This document shows positions 8,498 to 18,503 of a DNA stretch of 34,514 nucleotides, piece after piece. The DNA is from Candidatus Methylomirabilis oxygeniifera (GTDB taxonomy: Bacteria; Methylomirabilota; Methylomirabilia; Methylomirabilales; Methylomirabilaceae): positions 1 to 34,514 of the forward strand of contig JACPQX010000030.1 of assembly GCA_016190255.1 (NCBI GenBank). Reading direction: 5' to 3'. The translations under genes and the position numbers were made by a program. The notes under the pieces are model-generated. The model was not told the origin of the DNA, ran no database searches, and was given only the letters and a program-made list of their open reading frames with translations. Positions within the stretch are counted from its first letter, which is position 1; every line of letters begins with the position of its first letter.

Positions 8498-9898
8498 ATG
8501 GAACTCCTTCGAACGAGGCTGTTCCGAAACCCCAGAGCGGCGCTGGGAGCGATTATTCTCTTCACCGTCGTCGTGAGGTTGGGATTTTGTCTGGTGGTGT
8601 ACCCCGCGCTCTCTGACGTGCCATCCGTGCAAGGTCATGACCGCTACGACAACATCGCGAGAAATCTTCTTCACGGGTCCGGGTATGCCCTTGATCCGGC
8701 AGGGCCACCGACGATCAAACGGCTTCCACTCTATCCCATCCTCCTCTACGTGATATACGCCGCTGTCGGAGAACACTTCTGGGCAGTGCAGCTCGCTCAG
8801 GTGTGCCTTGCCGCGGTGACGGCTTGGCTGATCTTCCTGATCGGCAGGACGCTGTTCTCTGACATCGTCGGGCTGCTGGCCGCCGCGGTCTTCTCCGTGC
8901 ATCCTCATCTCGTCCACTATACGGCGCGCCCGTACACCGAAACCCTCTACGTGTTCCTGATCTGTCTGCTCGCATACCTGCTGCTCGACATCCCCGGACC
9001 GGCTCCTCGAAAGAGCGGCCTCATTGCGGGAGCCGTCTTCGGCCTGACGCTTTTGACGAAAGGAGTGGCAATCGGCCTCCCGGCCTTCTTTTTCCTTGGA
9101 TGCCTCCTCGATCCCTCTCATCGAAGATCACTCTCTCCGCTAGCGAGATATCTTTTCTTTTTCTTGATAGGGACCGCCATCATCGTCTCGCCCTGGGCCT
9201 ACCGAAACTATCTCCTCACCGGCAGGGCGATCCTGACCTCAACCTGGGAAGGCGCCCCGTTGTACCACGGCCTGTACGTCTCCTCCCATCTCGGCGACGG
9301 ACGGACACCAGGTGCGCTGGACAGGGCGGCCTCTCTCGAGCGTCAGCAGTTCGTTGGAGAACAGCTCGGTCGCAATCAGAATCCCGTCGATGAATATCGC
9401 GCCGATCGTCTGGCCTATACCGTGGCGTTCAAGAAAATCCTTGGCAGCCCGTCTAAGGCGGCGATGCTTTTCCTGCGGAACCTCTTTCTTGTCTGGTTCC
9501 TGACCCGAACGACATTCTTCTTGTACCTCGGCCTTATCGTCCATCTTTCACTCCTGGGGCTTTCTCTGTATGGGCTCGCGTGGATGGTCCGCCACGATCG
9601 GGGGGGGCTCGGAAAGGTCTGGGCGATTGGCAGTCTGATCATCTACTTCAATGTGATCTACGCGATCGCGTACCCGTTTGTCCGCTACATCCTGCCCGTG
9701 GTGCCCCTCGTGACGGTTCTGGCGGCCTTTGGCCTGGCGAAAATCCTGGGGCTTGAAGGCCCTTCACGCTCTATCCAACCTGAATCGGGCACGAACGCGC
9801 CCTCTGCAGGGCTGATTCCCCGTCTCAGAGGCAAGTGGTTGGCGTCAGGTTCCGGTCAACCTGGAGCGACCAAGACCAGTCATATGTGTCCTTCTTGA
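8498..9898 (+). CDS. Integral membrane glycosyltransferase, GT39/PMT-like (ArnT-like) family
   Basis: Multi-TM protein; YDNIARNLLHGSGYALDPAGPPTIKRLPLYPILLYVIYAAVGEHFWAVQLAQ is typical of GT39-like proteins. ORF opens at 8447. Confidence 0.83.
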   Translation: MELLRTRLFRNPRAALGAIILFTVVVRLGFCLVVYPALSDVPSVQGHDRYDNIARNLLHGSGYALDPAGPPTIKRLPLYPILLYVIYAAVGEHFWAVQLAQVCLAAVTAWLIFLIGRTLFSDIVGLLAAAVFSVHPHLVHYTARPYTETLYVFLICLLAYLLLDIPGPAPRKSGLIAGAVFGLTLLTKGVAIGLPAFFFLGCLLDPSHRRSLSPLARYLFFFLIGTAIIVSPWAYRNYLLTGRAILTSTWEGAPLYHGLYVSSHLGDGRTPGALDRAASLERQQFVGEQLGRNQNPVDEYRADRLAYTVAFKKILGSPSKAAMLFLRNLFLVWFLTRTTFFLYLGLIVHLSLLGLSLYGLAWMVRHDRGGLGKVWAIGSLIIYFNVIYAIAYPFVRYILPVVPLVTVLAAFGLAKILGLEGPSRSIQPESGTNAPSAGLIPRLRGKWLASGSGQPGATKTSHMCPS

Positions 9899-9908
9899 TA
9901 AGGACAAG

Positions 9909-11717
9909 ATGAGTATGGTGTGGGCCAACACAGTTCCCCTTCTGTTTCAGAATCAGGTGGCGAGGTACGGGAATCGGGTCGCCTTGCGGAAGAAGGGGTT
10001 AGGCCGCTGGAAGGAGATCTCATGGCGCGAGTACGGCCAGCGGGTGCGGGAGGTCGCCGCGGGGCTGGTCGCCCTCGGGCTGCGGCGCGGCGAGTGCGTC
10101 TCGATCATCGCCGAGAACCGCCCAGAGTGGCTGTACAGCGATCTGGGGATCATGGCGGCCGGCGGGGTCACCGTGGGCATCTACACGACGAGCTCGCCGG
10201 AGCAGTGCGCGTATATCCTGAGCCACTCCGAGGCGCGATTCCACATCGTCGAGGATGAGGAGCAGCTTGACAAGGTCCTCCGGGTCAGGGACCGGCTCCC
10301 GTTGCTGGAAAGGATCATCGTCATTGACCTGAAGGGGCTCCGGAAGTTTCAGGATCCGATGGTGATCAGCTTCGAGCAGCTCCTCTCCGGAGGCCGGGAG
10401 TACGACGCTGCCCGGCCAAGCTGGTTCCGGCAGAGCTTAGAGGAGGGGAAACCGGAAGACGTTGCGATCTTCGTTTATACGTCGGGGACGACAGGCCCGC
10501 CGAAAGGCGCCATGCTCTCTCACGAGACCATTCTCTTCAGCACGACGCTCTTGGAGCGGATCGGCTCCATACGAGAGACTGACGAGACGATCTCCTACCT
10601 GCCCCTTGCCCATATCGCTCAAAGGCTGCTGAGCACCTTCGGGCAGATCCGTTATGGCTACATCGTGAACTTCGCCGAGAGCCTGGACACGTTTCCATAT
10701 GACCTGCGCGAGGTCTCTCCGCAGATCTTCTTTGGTCCGCCACGGATCTGGGAGAAATTCTACTCCGCGATAACCCTCCGGATGGAGAAGGCGACATGGC
10801 TCAAGCGCCGAGTCTATCGGGCAGCCGTGGCAATCGGCAATCGCGCGGCGAAGCGCCGGCTCCGCGGAGAGGCAGTGCCGTCGTCGCTCCGCCTGGCCGA
10901 TCTCCTCGCGCGTCTGGCGATCTTTTGGAAACTCAAACAGCACCTTGGACTGGACCGGGCCCGGTACGTCCTTTCCGGCGCTGCCCCGATCTCTCCCGGT
11001 CTGCTGGAGTTCTTCCAGAGCATCGGCATCCCGATCAAGGAGAGCTATGGCCAGACGGAGAATTGCGGGCCGGCCACCGCCCACCTGGGAGACCGGATCA
11101 AGCTGGGGACCGTGGGGCAGGCAATCCCGGGCTGCGAGGTGAAGATCGCTGAGGATGGGGAGATCCTTCTGCGAGGACGGAACGTCTTCCAGGGCTACTT
11201 CAAAGATCCCCAGGCGACAATAGAGGCGCTGCGAGACGGCTGGCTCTACACCGGTGACGTAGGCGAATTGGACTCGGAACAGTTCCTTACGCTCACCGAT
11301 CGCAAGAAGGATCTCATCATCACCGCGGGCGGAAAGAATATCGCGCCGCAACCGATTGAGAACCAACTCAAGGCGAGTCCGTACGTCGCTGACGCCGTGG
11401 TGATCGGTGACCGACGGAAGTACCTGACAGCCCTGATCGTCATCGATGAGGAGACCGTCGCCAACTTTGCCCAGGAGCAGCGGATTCCCTTCACGACCTT
11501 CAGTGATCTATCGAGGAAACGGGAGGTGTACACGCTGATCAGCGACGAGGTGGATCTGGTGAACAACACCCTCTCGCAGGCGGAGAAGATCAAGAAGTTC
11601 TCAGTCCTGGACAAGAAGCTCGATCCGGAAGACGGAGACGTCACACCCACTATGAAGGTCAAGCGAAAAGCGATCAGCGAGCGCCATCGGGACTTGATCG
11701 AGTCGATGTACGAGTAG
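9909..11717 (+). CDS. Long-chain-fatty-acid--CoA ligase (AMP-binding, FadD15-like)
   Basis: 602 aa; P-loop YTSGTTGPPKGAMLSH, ESYGQTENCG, LYTGDVGELD, DRKKDLIITAGGKNIAPQPIEN. Confidence 0.95.
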   Translation: MSMVWANTVPLLFQNQVARYGNRVALRKKGLGRWKEISWREYGQRVREVAAGLVALGLRRGECVSIIAENRPEWLYSDLGIMAAGGVTVGIYTTSSPEQCAYILSHSEARFHIVEDEEQLDKVLRVRDRLPLLERIIVIDLKGLRKFQDPMVISFEQLLSGGREYDAARPSWFRQSLEEGKPEDVAIFVYTSGTTGPPKGAMLSHETILFSTTLLERIGSIRETDETISYLPLAHIAQRLLSTFGQIRYGYIVNFAESLDTFPYDLREVSPQIFFGPPRIWEKFYSAITLRMEKATWLKRRVYRAAVAIGNRAAKRRLRGEAVPSSLRLADLLARLAIFWKLKQHLGLDRARYVLSGAAPISPGLLEFFQSIGIPIKESYGQTENCGPATAHLGDRIKLGTVGQAIPGCEVKIAEDGEILLRGRNVFQGYFKDPQATIEALRDGWLYTGDVGELDSEQFLTLTDRKKDLIITAGGKNIAPQPIENQLKASPYVADAVVIGDRRKYLTALIVIDEETVANFAQEQRIPFTTFSDLSRKREVYTLISDEVDLVNNTLSQAEKIKKFSVLDKKLDPEDGDVTPTMKVKRKAISERHRDLIESMYE

Positions 11718-11796
11718 GGATGTCCTGCCCGAAGATGCGGGGCACCGCGCGTGACGGTGCGTGGGAAGCGATCGCCCTTCGGTGACGTGACCGGAA

Positions 11797-12564
11797 TCAT
11801 CGCCAGCGCTTTTTCTTTTTGTGGCGCGTAACCCCCTTCGGAGCGACCTCGGTCGCGATGCCGAGGTAGTGGTTCCGCACATCCTGGTTGTCGAGAAGGC
11901 TCTCGGCCTCGTCCGACAGGACGATTCGGCCAGCCTCCAATAGATAGCCGTAGTGAGCGATTTGAAGCGCCATCTTGGCGTTCTGTTCCACCAGCAGGAT
12001 GGTCGTCCCCTCCTCGTTGATCGTCTTGATGATCTGAAAGACCTCTTTGACCATGGCCGGGGCCAAGCCCAGGGATGGTTCGTCGAGGAGCATCAGCCTC
12101 GGATTCGCCATCAGGCCCCGGCCGATGACCAGCATCTGCTGCTCTCCGCCGGAGAGGGTACCGGCCAGTTGATACAGCCGCTGCCCAAGGACAGGGAAAT
12201 AGTTCAAGACTCTGGCGCGATCGCGCCGCAGGTCATGCACGTCCCGACGGACGTACGCACCCATGAGCAGATTCTCATCGACCGTCAGCTCTTCAAAGAT
12301 CGCGCGGCCCTCCTGGATATACGTGATCCCACGTCGAACGATCTGCTCGGGGTTCAGGCCGTTCAACCGCTTCCCCATGAATTCGATGACTCCCGTGTCC
12401 GGCTGGTCTTCCAAGAGGCCGCAGATCGTCTTCAGAATCGTCGTTTTGCCTGCGCCATTGCCGCCAAGCAGCGTGACAATGCGCCCTTCCGGCACCTCCA
12501 ACGAGACCCCATTGATCGCGCGGACCGGGCCGTAGTAGATCTCGATGTTGCTGATCCTCAGCAC
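11797..12564 (-). CDS. livF: Branched-chain amino acid-type ABC transporter ATP-binding protein LivF
   Basis: Walker A GGNGAGKTT, signature LSGGEQQML, Walker B LMLLDEPSLGLAP. Confidence 0.95.
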   Translation of the reverse strand: MLRISNIEIYYGPVRAINGVSLEVPEGRIVTLLGGNGAGKTTILKTICGLLEDQPDTGVIEFMGKRLNGLNPEQIVRRGITYIQEGRAIFEELTVDENLLMGAYVRRDVHDLRRDRARVLNYFPVLGQRLYQLAGTLSGGEQQMLVIGRGLMANPRLMLLDEPSLGLAPAMVKEVFQIIKTINEEGTTILLVEQNAKMALQIAHYGYLLEAGRIVLSDEAESLLDNQDVRNHYLGIATEVAPKGVTRHKKKKRWR

Positions 12565-12727
12565 CTAACCCGCCTCCGACAGTTGCTCTTTCGACTTGGA
12601 GGGGAGTGTGGCGGTCCAGGAAACGAGCATAGCAAGGCGCTGGCCCAGGGGCCGCACCCGCTTCGCGGGTACCCGTCGTACATTATCGAGTACGTCGCAG
12701 GGAGTGTCCCTGAGGCCAGCAACGCTG

Positions 12728-13597
12728 CTAGGCGAAGTTAACTGGACCGGCAGCGTCCTCCGCGCCCAGATAGGCCCTCTGCACCTCGGGGTGCTCCAGG
12801 ATCATCTCCGGCGAGCCCTCGGCGATCTTTTCCCCGTAGTTCAGGGCAATCACCGTCTCCGAGATCCGCATGACCAGGCCCATGTCGTGTTCCACCAGTA
12901 AGATGGTGACCCCAAGCTCATCGCGGATATCCTCGATCCAGACCTTCAGGTCCCCCTTCTCCTCCGCGCTCATCCCTGAGGATGGCTCGTCCAGTAGGAG
13001 CAGTTCCGGCTCCATCGCCAACGCCCGGCCCAACTCGACGAGCTTGCGGGTGCCGTAGGGCAGGTTGGCGACGACTTGGTCGCGGGCCGATTGCAGCTCC
13101 AGAAACTCGATGATGCGCTCTACCTGCTCCCGGTGACGCAACTCTTCACGGACAGTCCAAGGGGAAAAGACGGCTGCTCCTAACAGGTCGACTTTCATGC
13201 GACAGTGCCGGCCCAGCAGCAGGTTTTCCAGGGTGGTCATACGGGAGAACAGTTCAGGGTTCTGAAACGTTCTGGCGATCCCGAGCGTAGCCACCTGATG
13301 CGGGCGGAGCGTGAGAAGGTCCACTCCGTTGAAGAAGATGCGACCACGATCGGGTCGGCAGATCCGACTGATGCAATTGATGAGAGTGGTCTTGCCCGCC
13401 CCGTTCGGGCCGATGATCGACGAGATGGTCCCCCGCATGATCGTGAAGCTGACGTCCTTCAGGGCGACCACGCCGCCGAACTGTAGGGAGAGATCTTCTA
13501 CCCGAAGAAAGGTCGAAGGGTCACCGGTCAAGGCATTCAAGGGTGAGGGAGGGGCGTCCGGATCGAACCCGCTTTCTCGTTCCAAGGTGTCGGGCAA
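12728..13597 (-). CDS. livG: Branched-chain amino acid-type ABC transporter ATP-binding protein LivG (TTG start overlapping the upstream TGA)
   Basis: GPNGAGKTTLINCISR, LPYGTRKLVELGRAL, LLLLDEPSSGM; minus-strand sequence GAGTGATTGCCCGAC shows coupling to the upstream gene. Confidence 0.95.
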   Translation of the reverse strand: MPDTLERESGFDPDAPPSPLNALTGDPSTFLRVEDLSLQFGGVVALKDVSFTIMRGTISSIIGPNGAGKTTLINCISRICRPDRGRIFFNGVDLLTLRPHQVATLGIARTFQNPELFSRMTTLENLLLGRHCRMKVDLLGAAVFSPWTVREELRHREQVERIIEFLELQSARDQVVANLPYGTRKLVELGRALAMEPELLLLDEPSSGMSAEEKGDLKVWIEDIRDELGVTILLVEHDMGLVMRISETVIALNYGEKIAEGSPEMILEHPEVQRAYLGAEDAAGPVNFA

Positions 13598-14788
13598 TCA
13601 CTCGTCCAACGTGATCCAGTCACTGATCCTGACGAACTCGCCCTTCTCGGCCTTTGTGAAGAAGATGGAGTTTTGCCCTTGCCGCTTATCAGGCCCCCAG
13701 GTGATGTTATGGGTCATGACCCCGCTCCAATTCTTGAACGTCTCCAGAGCCTTGACCAGCTTCTCTCTGGTCAGGTCGCGACCTGCCCGCCTGAGAGCTT
13801 CAGCCATGATTTCAGCCATGGCGTACCCTCCAACGGAGAAACCTCCGATCCGTTCGTTCGGCAGATACTTTTTCATAAACTCCCGATACGGTTCGGCCTC
13901 TGGGGAGTTGTAGAGCGTATAGGAGGAGGCAACAATGGCGCCTTCCCAGGTTTCGCCCGCCAACTTGAACATCACCGGATCCAGGTTCACCAAGCTGCTC
14001 ACCCACTTCGGCTTATAGCCGATCTTGGCGGCCTCTTTCAGGAGGGCGGCCGTCGGCTTGGAACTCGACCAGAGGAGGACCGTGTCGGCCTCGGATCGCA
14101 AGAGCTTTATCGCGTGGGAGGCATAGTCGGTGTCGGTTCGTTCGTACGAGACGGTGGCGATCGGGGCGGAGCCCATCCTTTTGACCATGTCGGTGACGCC
14201 GTCCAGCCCCTCCTTCCCGAACGGGTCGTTCTGATAAAAGACAGCGATCTTCTTCGCTTTGAGCTGCTCAGCCGCATACTTTGTCAGCAGCCTGGATTCG
14301 ACGGCATAGTTGGTTGACTGCGCGAAGAGGTATCTCTTTGGGGGGGTTGCCCACCCGCTGTAGCCGCTCGCGGGTGAGACGTGTGGAACCTTGTGTTCGT
14401 TCAAATAATCCATGACCGCCAGGCCTGTCGGCGTTCCAAGGCCGCCCACAAATGCGAACACCTTGTCGCGCTCAACCAGCTCCTTCACCACGACACGAGT
14501 GTTGGCCGGGTTGTAACCATCGTCCCGGATCAACAGTTCAATCTTCCTCCTGTGGATGCCACCCCGGTCGTTGACCATCTTGAAATACGCCTCTATCGTT
14601 CGCCCCAGGGCGGCATATGGCGCAAGCGGACCGGACAGCGGCTGGTAGGTGCCAAGCTTGATCGTGGTGTTTGTCACGCCCACCTCAGCGGCGAAAAGGG
14701 GGGTCGAGCCACCGAGTCCAACGAACAGGCAACAGATCAGCAATCCAACAGTTCGAGTTGGCCAGCCGGTCCGATCTGCTCGCTTCAC
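13598..14788 (-). CDS. ABC transporter substrate-binding protein (LivK-like, Peripla_BP_6)
   Basis: Signal peptide, then TIKLGTYQPLSGPLAPYAALGRTIEAYFKMVNDRGGIHRRKIELLIRDDGYNPANTRVVVKELVE. Confidence 0.94.
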   Translation of the reverse strand: MKRADRTGWPTRTVGLLICCLFVGLGGSTPLFAAEVGVTNTTIKLGTYQPLSGPLAPYAALGRTIEAYFKMVNDRGGIHRRKIELLIRDDGYNPANTRVVVKELVERDKVFAFVGGLGTPTGLAVMDYLNEHKVPHVSPASGYSGWATPPKRYLFAQSTNYAVESRLLTKYAAEQLKAKKIAVFYQNDPFGKEGLDGVTDMVKRMGSAPIATVSYERTDTDYASHAIKLLRSEADTVLLWSSSKPTAALLKEAAKIGYKPKWVSSLVNLDPVMFKLAGETWEGAIVASSYTLYNSPEAEPYREFMKKYLPNERIGGFSVGGYAMAEIMAEALRRAGRDLTREKLVKALETFKNWSGVMTHNITWGPDKRQGQNSIFFTKAEKGEFVRISDWITLDE

Positions 14789-14813
14789 GCGTCCTCCTTG
14801 GTTGGATGGAGAG

Positions 14814-15686
14814 TTACACTCGACGTCTATAGTGCCGACCCATCAGGCCGCTCGGCCTGAGGCAGAGCACAAGGACGATGACAAAGAATGCCACGCTGTC
14901 TTTGAGTTCTGGGGTGAGGTAGCCGCCGACCAGATTCTCCAAAATGCCCAGGCTCCCGCCCCCCACGACGGCCCCGGCGAGGCTGTTCATTCCCCCGAGA
15001 GTCGCCGCCGCAAAGGCCTTTAGGAGCGGGTTCAACATCATGTTGGGATCGAGAAAGGTAACGGGCGCAATGAGTATTCCAGCTACTGCACCCAATACCG
15101 ACGCGATCGCCCAGGTCAGCGACACGATCCAGGGCGTTCGTGCCCCCATTAGTCGGGCCGTGGTCGGATTCTGAGAAATGGCCCGCATGGCGACCCCCAA
15201 TCTTGTGTACCGGAAAAATACGAGAAAGGCGACCATCAGGATAATACTGGCGGTCAGGATCCACAGATTCACCTCACTGAGAACCACGCTGCCGAGGCGG
15301 TGGATCTTGGTGTCGGAGAGAGGAGAGGGGAAGACCTTGGTGTCGTAGCCCCAGACCCATCCCGCCGCCCCGTAGAGAATCTGTTGTACACCCAGCGTGA
15401 TGATGATGAGGCCGAGCGGGGTGGGGTGCCTTGCGGGCCGGAGCAAGGCGATCTCGATTGCTGCGCCGAGTAGAAACGACGTCACGATGGCCAGCAGGAA
15501 CGCTCCGAGGTACGGGATGTGGAGCGTTTCCAGAAAGGTGAAGGCGACGAAGGTGCTGACCATCGCTATCTCACCCTGGGCGAAGTTCAAAACGTTGGAG
15601 GTCCTGTAAATGATGACGAGGCCAAGCGCCAGGAGGGCGTACAGGCTTCCAGTCGCCAATCCGCTCACGATCAGTTGGACAAACAT
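14814..15686 (-). CDS. livH: Branched-chain amino acid-type ABC transporter permease LivH
   Basis: GLATGSLYALLALGLVIIYRTSNVLNFAQGEIAMV; C-terminal AFAAATLGGMNSLAGAVVGG. Confidence 0.94.
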   Translation of the reverse strand: MFVQLIVSGLATGSLYALLALGLVIIYRTSNVLNFAQGEIAMVSTFVAFTFLETLHIPYLGAFLLAIVTSFLLGAAIEIALLRPARHPTPLGLIIITLGVQQILYGAAGWVWGYDTKVFPSPLSDTKIHRLGSVVLSEVNLWILTASIILMVAFLVFFRYTRLGVAMRAISQNPTTARLMGARTPWIVSLTWAIASVLGAVAGILIAPVTFLDPNMMLNPLLKAFAAATLGGMNSLAGAVVGGGSLGILENLVGGYLTPELKDSVAFFVIVLVLCLRPSGLMGRHYRRRV

Positions 15687-15700
15687 CGCTTCACACAGAC

Positions 15701-15821
15701 GTTCCGGGTTCCAGGTTCCAGGTTAGATGCAAGTTCCAGGTGCCAGGTTCCAGGTGCCAGGTTCTTTGAACTCGGAATTCTGTTTCCCAACTTGGAACTC
15801 GGAACTCGGAACATGGAACTG
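15701..15821. repeat. Intergenic iterated GTTCC(A/N)GGT array with an inverted-complement second half (GGAACTCGGAACT...)
   Basis: Left half gttccgggttccaggttccaggt..agttccaggtgccaggttccaggtgccaggttc; right half ttggaactcggaactcggaacatggaactg. Confidence 0.85.
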
Positions 15822-15824
15822 TTC

Positions 15825-16832
15825 TTAAAATGGCCACAGCCGCCAATAGAGCCGGATTTTCGTCCACCGACCTCTTAGTCCGTGCGGTTCGAACATCACG
15901 ACAAGGATGAGGCAAGCGCCGTAGATCACCATGGGCAGGTTTTTGATCCCCGACAGAAGATACGGAAGGGCGGTCAAGAGGATCGCCCCAAGAATTGAGC
16001 CAAGGATCGAGGCCAGGCCCCCTATGACGATCATGCTCAGGAGTTGGATCGAAACCAGCAGGTTGAAGCTCTCGGGGCTAATAAAGCCGACGAGGTGGGC
16101 CATAAGGCTCCCGCCGATCCCGGCGTAAAAGGCGCTTATGGCAAACGCCAGGGTCTTGTACAGCGTGAGGTCGACTCCCATCGCCGTTGCTGCGATGTCA
16201 CTGTCCCTGACGGCGATGAAGGCCCGGCCGATCTTGGATCGCATCAGGTTGGCCGCGCCGGTGGTCATGAGCAGCATCATCATGATCGTCAAGTAATAGA
16301 GGTGGGTTTCCCCGCTCAGGACGAGCCGTCCGAACGAGGGTTTCGGAGGGTGGATCCCCATGGAACCTCCCGAGAGGGACTCCCACTTGACCAGAATCTG
16401 GGCGACCGCGATCCCGAATCCCAGGGTGGCGATGGCGAGGTAGGGGCCTGTCAGTCTGAGGGCCGGGAAGCCGAGGAGGAAACCGAAGAGCGCTGCGATG
16501 AGGCCGGCGACCGGAAAGGCGAGTGCGAAGGGAAAATGAAGCTTTAGCATCAAGAGCGAGGAGGCGTAGGCACCGATGGCCATGAAGCCGGCATGGCCCA
16601 GGGAAATCTGCCCCGTGTAGCCGATCAAGAGGTTCAGGCCGATGGCGGTGATAATATACACGGCCGCGAGAGCCAGCAGGTAAACCAGATAGCTATCGAC
16701 CACCGCTGGAATGACCACGAGGACCACCAAGAGCAGGGCAAACCAGCGCCTCGCAGCGGTGCTTCTGAAAAGCCGGATTTCCTGGAGGTAATCAGTCCTT
16801 ACATCCATACCGCCCGTTGAAGGGGCGTTCAA
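15825..16832 (-). CDS. livM: Branched-chain amino acid-type ABC transporter permease LivM
   Basis: ALAAVYIITAIGLNLLIGYTGQISLGHAGFMAIGAYASSLL; GGLASILGSILGAILLTALP; C-terminal LVVMFEPHGLRGRW. Confidence 0.94.
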   Translation of the reverse strand: MNAPSTGGMDVRTDYLQEIRLFRSTAARRWFALLLVVLVVIPAVVDSYLVYLLALAAVYIITAIGLNLLIGYTGQISLGHAGFMAIGAYASSLLMLKLHFPFALAFPVAGLIAALFGFLLGFPALRLTGPYLAIATLGFGIAVAQILVKWESLSGGSMGIHPPKPSFGRLVLSGETHLYYLTIMMMLLMTTGAANLMRSKIGRAFIAVRDSDIAATAMGVDLTLYKTLAFAISAFYAGIGGSLMAHLVGFISPESFNLLVSIQLLSMIVIGGLASILGSILGAILLTALPYLLSGIKNLPMVIYGACLILVVMFEPHGLRGRWTKIRLYWRLWPF

Positions 16833-16950
16833 TCACGCTCCCGGTCTCCCGTCCTCATAGGCGGACCTTTGCACCCGAACTAGGGATCATGATGAAAAGG
16901 TAGAAAAGGATCTCGCTTGGGTCGTCGACCTGGAACCTCGACCTTGCTTT

Positions 16951-17727
16951 CTACTCCTTCGTCACAACGAAATGGGCCCTCCGGTTCCATTTCCAGGCTG
17001 ACTCGTCGTGCCCCAGCACGAAGGGTCGCTCCTTCCCGTAGCTGACGGTAGCTACCCGTTTGCCGTCGATCCCCGACGCCACCAGATAGTCTTTCGTCGC
17101 CTTGGCGCGTCGCTCTCCCAGACCCAGGTTATACTCGCTCGTGCCGCGCTCGTCGCAGTGACCTTCGATCGTGACCGAGCCTTGAGGATGTGCCTTCAGC
17201 CAGGTGACATCGTCGGCCAGAAGAGCCTTTGCATCCGGGCGGATCTGCGCATTATCGAAGTCAAAGAAAATGTCCTTAAGCGGCGACTCTTTGGCGTCTC
17301 GTTGCGCCACCTGCGCGACTGGTTCCTCGCGGGGGGGGGATGGCAGGGGCACGATCGCCTCGGTCCCCGGCGGGAGCGGGATAGAGGGCCCCGCCCCAAC
17401 CCCTGCTGTGGCACCTTCCTCCACAGGTGCTCCCGTCGTCGGACCACCTTTTGGTCTGTCCGGAGGAACGCTTGCTGGCCCTGCCGCGGTTCCGGGTCCG
17501 CCTGCAGTGGACCCGAGACCCGGTTGGGCGAGCGATTGCTCACCGGGCTGCTGGGCGAGCGGCCCGGCGGCCGTCGGCGGCGGAGAGGTGGCGACGACCT
17601 CCGGTCTTTTCGCGCAGGCCGATAAGAGCAGCAGAAAGCCGATCCCCGAATAGAGAATCGCCCGGGTTCCTGCTGCCGTGCAAGGGCATCTCCTGTGGGA
17701 AACCCCACTGGGTCGTTTGCTGTTCAT
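16951..17727 (-). CDS. OmpA-family peptidoglycan-associated lipoprotein (Pal-like)
   Basis: Lipobox LLLLSAC; Pro/Gly/Ala-rich linker; C-terminal IFFDFDNAQIRPDAKALLADDVTWLKAHPQGSVTIEGHCDERGTSEYNLGLGERRAKATKDYLVASGI. Confidence 0.93.
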   Translation of the reverse strand: MNSKRPSGVSHRRCPCTAAGTRAILYSGIGFLLLLSACAKRPEVVATSPPPTAAGPLAQQPGEQSLAQPGLGSTAGGPGTAAGPASVPPDRPKGGPTTGAPVEEGATAGVGAGPSIPLPPGTEAIVPLPSPPREEPVAQVAQRDAKESPLKDIFFDFDNAQIRPDAKALLADDVTWLKAHPQGSVTIEGHCDERGTSEYNLGLGERRAKATKDYLVASGIDGKRVATVSYGKERPFVLGHDESAWKWNRRAHFVVTKE

Positions 17728-17810
17728 AACAGCCTCCTTTGTGATCCGGTGACATCATCGTCACCCGCATCCCGGTTCTGCCGCCAGAGCGTGGGATGCG
17801 CACGTAATAG

Positions 17811-18287
17811 TCAGCTCCTTTCGTAGATTTGCTCCGCCAGGTAGTTTTCATACCCCAGCTCGCCGATCTTGTGGAGTTGCGTCTCGATCCAGTCAACATG
17901 GTGTTCCTCTTCCACGATGATATGCTCCAGCAGCTCCCGGCTTCCGGTGTCGCCGAGATCGGTGCAAAGTTTCACGCCGGGATTCAACACTTGCAGTGCG
18001 GCCATCTCCAACGCGAGGTCGTTCTCCAACTGCTGCTTGACGTTGTTGCCGATCACGATCCGATCATAGCTGGACATATTCGGGGTCCCGTCGAGGAACA
18101 GGATGCGATCGATGATCTTATCGGCGTGTTTCATCTCATCCATCGCCTCATCCCGGTTCGCCTTCGCCAGGACCTGATACCCCCAATTCTCACACATCTT
18201 GGCGTGCACGAAATACTGGTTGATCCCGGTTAATTCCTTTCGAAGCACCGCGTTCAACAGTTCTATCACTTGCGGATGTCCTTGCAT
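17811..18287 (-). CDS. bfr: Bacterioferritin
   Basis: MQGHPQVIELLNAVLRKELTGINQYFVHAKMCENWGY...DEMKHADKIIDRILFLDGTPNM...EEEHHVDWIETQL; heme-ligand Met in DEMKHAD retained. Confidence 0.96.
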   Translation of the reverse strand: MQGHPQVIELLNAVLRKELTGINQYFVHAKMCENWGYQVLAKANRDEAMDEMKHADKIIDRILFLDGTPNMSSYDRIVIGNNVKQQLENDLALEMAALQVLNPGVKLCTDLGDTGSRELLEHIIVEEEHHVDWIETQLHKIGELGYENYLAEQIYERS

Positions 18288-18503
18288 ATGACCTCCTTAT
18301 CACTGAAAGAGAACACAGAACCATTGGGGCAATCTTGCGCGATGATGATCGAGCCATTCCGGGATTTCCCGTCGGTATCCTGCACTGTGTGAACGGGCGA
18401 CCCGAGGCGGGCAGGAACGGTTCGGCCAGCTCCCTCTCTGCTGTGTTCTCTATCACTTCATGGGCCGGACACGCAAGAGAATTGCAAGACGGACAAGTCG
18501 CCA

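Noticed and set aside
7973-9121. Long antisense ORF (382 aa, minus strand)
   Set aside because: Overlaps the well-supported YVTN and GT39 genes on the opposite strand; Arg/Gly/His-rich low-complexity translation without recognisable domains, typical of high-GC shadow ORFs.
10437-11366. 309-aa minus-strand ORF antisense to the acyl-CoA ligase
   Set aside because: Shadow ORF of a strongly supported CDS; no recognisable family.
12656-12670. ACCCGC-TTC-GCGGGT hairpin between livG and livF as a terminator
   Set aside because: Short 6-bp stem without a T-tract on either strand; not enough to call a terminator.
15701-15821. Possible CRISPR-like array (repeated GTTCCAGGT words)
   Set aside because: Words are short, irregularly spaced and without unique spacers of constant length; the second half is the inverted complement; no cas genes seen.
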